DNA of 64,000 nt from Thermothelomyces thermophilus ATCC 42464 (Eukaryota; Ascomycota; Sordariomycetes; Sordariales; Chaetomiaceae). The DNA lies in the NCBI RefSeq assembly GCF_000226095.1, contig NC_016475.1:1612001-1676000 (forward strand), in the 5' to 3' direction. The notes beneath the pieces are model-generated. The model saw only the letters and a list, made by a program, of their open reading frames with translations. It did no database searches and was not told where the DNA came from. This document shows positions 59,401-64,000 of this stretch, one piece after another (within the stretch, counting starts at the first letter, position 1; every line of letters begins with the position of its first letter). The translations under genes were made by a program, and so were the position numbers.

Positions 59401-62400
59401 AGCCTACCGCTAAGCCACTAAGTAGAGAGGCCTATAGCTTCGAACTAATCAAAGGGGGGCCTATTATAGGTTTACCCTACCTTAGATATTAAGGAACTAA
59501 GGGGTCTTATTATATAACTAGTTAACCTTATACTAAGCCCTAAATAGGGCAAGGTATAGGACCTTGCTAATAGGCTCTTATAGGGCCTTACGATTATTAT
59601 TATAGGCCTAGTTCTAAATCTATAGAAGCTTATAGCTAAAGAAGTTAAAAAGGAGCTAAAAGAAGCCTTTAAGGCTACCCCCTACCCTATTTAGGTATAG
59701 GTAGCTATAGGCTTATAATAAGGGGTAATAGGCCCCTAGAAAGGCCTACTATTAGCTAAGGTAGTGCTACTATAGGCCTTATAGGAGGTTATAATATAGA
59801 ATGTAAGCCTATAGGAGGACCTTAAAGCCTAAACCCTGGCCAAGATAGTCTAAGTAGTTAATAGGGCTTTTAGCTACTAGGGAGCTATTATAGCTAGGAA
59901 GCTCCTAAGTAGAGATATAGTAATAGTCTTTAAGAATAAGACTATTAAAGATTAGTATTTAATTAATAAGCGATAGATAGCTATAGCCTTTAAAGAGGAG
60001 GCTAGGGAGGTTGGTAAGGCCTATATAGTCCTACCTAAAGGAGTCTAGAAGGAGGAGCTATAGGGGGTTAGCAAACAAGACTTTAAAGGGGCTATAGGCC
60101 TATACTTAATCGAAACGGTTAGGTTCTGGCTACTAAAGAGCCTATAGAGGAAGTAGGCTATGGTATTTCTAGGCCTATAGAACCTTGAAGAGGCCTAGAA
60201 GGCCTATAACGAAGGGGTAGTTTAGGATGCCTAGGTGCTAGACTATAAGCCTTACTAAGATACTTTAGAGCCAAGGTAATGCTATAGGTATTAGGGCTTT
60301 AGCTATATCTAGTAGTACTACTAGTAGCTGGCCTATTATAGCTGTTATAGCATAAAGGCCTATAGGGAAGGGGGGAAGGCTAGGGAGGCCTAATGCCCTA
60401 CCTACTCTAACTAACTCCCTTATAGGTATATAGCCTATAAGGGCCCCTATATAACCTAGTATAAGGGCTGCCTAAAGAAAGTCAAGGCCTAGAAAAGAGC
60501 TAGGGAGGCTTACTAATATAGACCTTAAACCTTCTAACTACTAGAGTAATTACATTAGAAGGTAGCCTTCGAATTTAGTAACTAGCTAGAAGATAACGAC
60601 TACTATTAAACTAGGGCTAAACGCCCCTATAAGAGGCCTAATCTAGCCTAATAGGCGGCTAGGAACGCCTCATTCGACGCCTAATAGACCTATATCTCCT
60701 TTTCATAGCCTAGAACCCCTTCCTTTTTGTAACTAGCCGAGGGGGTAGTAGTTATAGAGTTAACTACTATACCTTCGGCCTCTACTCCGGCTACCTTAAA
60801 TATAAATTAAGATCCTTTAGTAAAATATCTAAGGTAATAAGTAGGCCCTTAAGGTCCTATTAGAAGAGGCTAAATATAATCTACTAGCTATCTAGGAACT
60901 ATAGATTAACTGATTCATAAGGTTAATATACTACTCCTAGGCTTCGAAATATTACCTAGTTCATAAGCCTAAAGGTAGGGCAGCTATTCTAATGGCTAAG
61001 CGCTTCCTAGTTAGCTAGTAAGATTATTTAGCAGAGGAGAACTAGTATAAGGTAACCTTTCTAGCCCTAGGAGAGAGGGGGTTCGAGCTCTAGTTAATTT
61101 ATAATAATAAGGGGGAGCAGGCCTTTTTATAAGACCTGCTAGCCCTACCTCGGCCAACCTACCCCCTAGTTCTTATAGGTGACTTTAACCTCTATTACCT
61201 AGTCTAGGACCTATTTAATAGGCTTAGCCTAGGGGCTAGGGACCTCCTTAGCCTTATAGACTAGTAAGTTCTTAACCTATATATACCTTATAGCTAGGTT
61301 ACTAAGGCCCCTTAAGGGGACTAACATAGCTAGCCTTTTACGATAAACCTATTCTAGGCCTCGGCTAGGCTAGAAGCGACCTATAGGGATATTATAGAAT
61401 ATAGGAAATCCGAATACTACTTATAGGCCTCAAATGTCTCCCTCTAGGGGACTAATAGGCCTATACTAGCTAGTAAAAGGTAAGACTAGAAGAGCCTAGA
61501 CAAGGAGGTTACGTAGGCCGAGGTAGCCTACCTCCTACTCCGGCTTAGTAGGTAGGTATCGGCCCTGGCTAGGCCTATCTTCCGGGGCCTGGAAGAGCTT
61601 CTATAGGTTTTTAATAGGCTTATAGAGGCCCTTAAGGAGATAGTTATAGTCTCGGCCCTAGTAAAGAGGGCTAGTATAGGTAGTAAATAAGCTCGATGGT
61701 AGATAAGGGAGGTTTAAGAGGCCTAGAAGAGGGCCAAGGAGGCAGAGAGGGCCTATAGGGGTACTTTAAACCCTTATACGTAGGAGGTACTTCGGCAGGC
61801 CCTACAGGACTAGGCTAAGACTATTACGGCTACGAAGACCAAAAGCTAGAGAACTATATTATAGGAAGTAACTAACCGGCCGGACCTATTATAGAGACTA
61901 GAGCAGTAAATAAGGCTATAAAACCACCTACCGGTCGACCTTCTAAAGCTCCTAGCCTTTAAAGAAGGGCTTATAACCTACCAATAGAAGGCTAGGGTAT
62001 TAGCCGATAAGTTCTTTCCGAACCTAGAAGCAGACCTATTAGATATTAACGACCTAGATCTAAACGACTACTAGGAGCTAAAGTTCGAAATAAGCTAAGA
62101 GGTTATAATAGGTAAAGTTAAGGTAGTACTAGCTAAGGCGGCCCTATAGAAAGCCCTAGGGGAGGACCTCCTCCCTATAGGTCTATTAAAGGCCTATAGG
62201 TAGCTATTCTACCAGATACTAGTAAAACTAGCCTCGGAAAGCCTATAGCTCGGCTATTTTCCGGCCTAGTTTAAAAGGGCTAAGATAGTAGTTCTCTATA
62301 AGCCTAGCAAACCCCTATAAGCCTACTTTACCCTAGGTAGCTATAGGCCTATAACGCTCTTATTAATAGTAAGTAAGGTACTAAAGGCTATAGTTACCTA

Positions 62401-64000
62401 GAAGGTAACGGCCGTTATAAAGACCTATAGGCTTCTCTTAGCCAAATAAATAGGTAATTAGAAATATAGGTCTATAGAACTAGCTATTTGGCTTGTTATA
62501 GCTTAGGTCTAGGAGGCTTAGAGGTATAAGGCGGCTGCCTCCCTCCTATAGCTTGACATCTTAGGGGCTTTCGACACTATTAACTATACCTAGCTATTAG
62601 CCACTTTATAGAGCCAGGGCTTCCCGAAGTAGGTAGTAGTCTAGGTTAGGGAGTGGCTATAAGATAGGGTAGCTATTCTTTACTTCGATAGCTAGGAAAT
62701 AGAGGATATAGTAGTAAGGGCTAGGGTCCTATAAGGGTTACCCCTCTCCCCTATACTATTTATCCTCTATATAGCCTCCCTTTACTAGGCCATTTGCTAG
62801 GCTAGCCCTGTAGTTAGTTTGATAGGCTTCGCTGACAATACTAACCTCCTAGCCTTTAAAAGGGCTAAGGAGGCCTATAATGGCTAGCTATAGAAGGCCT
62901 AGAAGGCCTACCTTTAGTAGGTAAAGACCTAGGGTATAGCTTTTGCCCCGGAAAAGTGCGAGCTTATCTACTTTAACAGGGGCCGGAAATAGTGGTCATG
63001 ACCGCTAGAGCTCCTACGGCCTAGAGGGGGTACTACTACTATAGCCCTATCGAAGTTAGCTAGATTCCTCGGGGTCTAGCTAGACTAGAGGCTATAGTAG
63101 GGCCTCTACTATATAAAGGTAGCTAAGAAGCTAGAGACCTAGGAGTTTGCCCTAACTAGGCTTACTATAAAGACCTAAGGCCCTAGCCTCTTATAGGCCT
63201 ACGAGGTCTATACTAAGTATATCCATAATACCCTGGCTTATAGGGCCTTAAACTTCTACAAGCCTACTAAGCTAGGGGGTAAGCTAGAAGGCCTTACTAA
63301 AGAACTATTAAAGGCCTAGTACAAAACCCTTCGAGTGGTTACTAGGGCTTATTTGGCTACCCCTATCCGGTACCTCGAAACGGAAGCTTAGGTGCCGCCC
63401 CTTGACCTTTATCTTAATAAGAGGCTAGCCGACTTCAAAGCTAGATTCGACTAGCTACTCCTATAGACCAGGGTAGGTCTAGGGGCCTCCTAGGTCCCTA
63501 TAAGAGCTCTTATCTAGTAGGCCTATAATAGGCTAAACTAGAGGTTCCGGAAGAGAAGGGCTAGGGCAAGGGGCTAAGAGCTAAGGCCTATAGCCCTCGA
63601 GGTAGCAAGGTTAACGGTCCGGTAATAGGTTTAAGAGGGCTACCGAGGGGGTTAACCCCCCCTTTAGACCCTATAAATAAGGCTATAGGCCACGGAACTA
63701 GCCGTAGTAGCTAGCTAGAGTAACCGCCAGAGGGCTAACTAAGCTAGTAGGAAGATATAACGTGTGTCGGATAAGGACCCCCCCTGCCTAGTTTTTACAG
63801 GGGAAGGCCTACAAAGGCACTGGAGCGTAACGAAGGCCTAGAGCTCCCTACTAGTATAGGCCTATATAGGGGCTATCGGCCTCTATGACTTTCTATTTAG
63901 GGTTTAAGTCCCGGGGGTTAGTACCCCTTACTATGCCTATAGCTAGGGGAAGGAGACTATCGAGCACTTAGTTATTTAGTGTCTAAACCTACTAAGAAGC
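59401..64000 (+). mobile_element. element D: Tad-like non-LTR retrotransposon, RIP-decayed, cut by window end
   Basis: ORF1, about 59,430-60,760, has a Gag-like charged region and a run of CCHC knuckles near 60,270-60,480, many of whose Cys codons are now Tyr. ORF2 starts near 60,830: an apurinic-type endonuclease (LIGDFNLYYLVQDLFNRL at about 61,170) and a reverse transcriptase (about 62,280-62,990, with LDILGAFDTIN and GFADNTNLL, the second Asp of FADD now Asn). A C-terminal segment near 63,880-63,980 reads DFLFRVQVPGV ... ETIEHLV, as in fungal Tad elements. Almost every break is TAG or TAA. CpA and TpG are nearly absent, making this one of the most mutated stretches. Confidence 0.85.

Overview
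The window is nuclear DNA of a filamentous ascomycete (Pezizomycotina, most likely Sordariomycetes). Short introns of about 50-150 bp with GTRNGT donors and CTAAC/CTGAC branch sites, the orthologues seen (NPC1/NCR1, ZDS, COQ5, BCKDHA) and a block of repeat-induced point mutation (RIP) point to this. It splits sharply into two halves at about 32.45 kb.

Positions 1-32,450 are gene-bearing DNA of normal composition. In order: a single-pass membrane protein with a Cys-containing N-terminal domain (-, 3094-4317); an NPC1/NCR1 sterol transporter (-, 5994-9824); an Smr-domain protein (-, 10757-12161); an amidase whose 5' part is present as four head-to-tail 414-bp copies (+, 13220-16395); a ZDS-family PP2A regulator (+, 18379-21461); a degenerate metallophosphoesterase-fold protein with an RGG tail (+, 23384-25556); mitochondrial COQ5 (-, 26714-27910); a possible micro-protein; mitochondrial branched-chain 2-oxoacid dehydrogenase E1 alpha (-, 28575-30048); and a four-exon gene of the fungal Tse2-like ADP-ribosyltransferase-fold family (+, 31177-32060) about 400 bp from the edge of the decayed block.

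Positions 32,450-64,000 are a transposon graveyard. CpA and TpG are strongly depleted, TpA is enriched, and reading frames are broken almost only by TAG/TAA where CAG, CAA or TGG would be expected. Two Ty3/Gypsy chromoviruses are complete from LTR to LTR with 5-bp target duplications: element A (minus, 33992-41480, 418-bp LTRs, TSD CTATT) and element B (plus, 49896-57487, 448-bp LTRs, TSD TTTTA). A sits inside an older unclassified decayed open frame (E). B sits inside the polyprotein frame of another Gypsy-like element (C). The window ends in a Tad-type non-LTR retrotransposon (D).

The most unusual observation is that both A and B carry, between the chromodomain end of pol and the 3' LTR, an ANTISENSE gene. 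It encodes two Cys clusters followed by a basic coiled coil, and it has a spliceosomal intron at the same codon in both elements (first exon exactly 208 nt in each). The second is the perfectly conserved 414-bp tandem array in the amidase, which makes four identical splice acceptors of which only the last gives a full enzyme, and which shows no RIP although the genome has clearly used RIP heavily.
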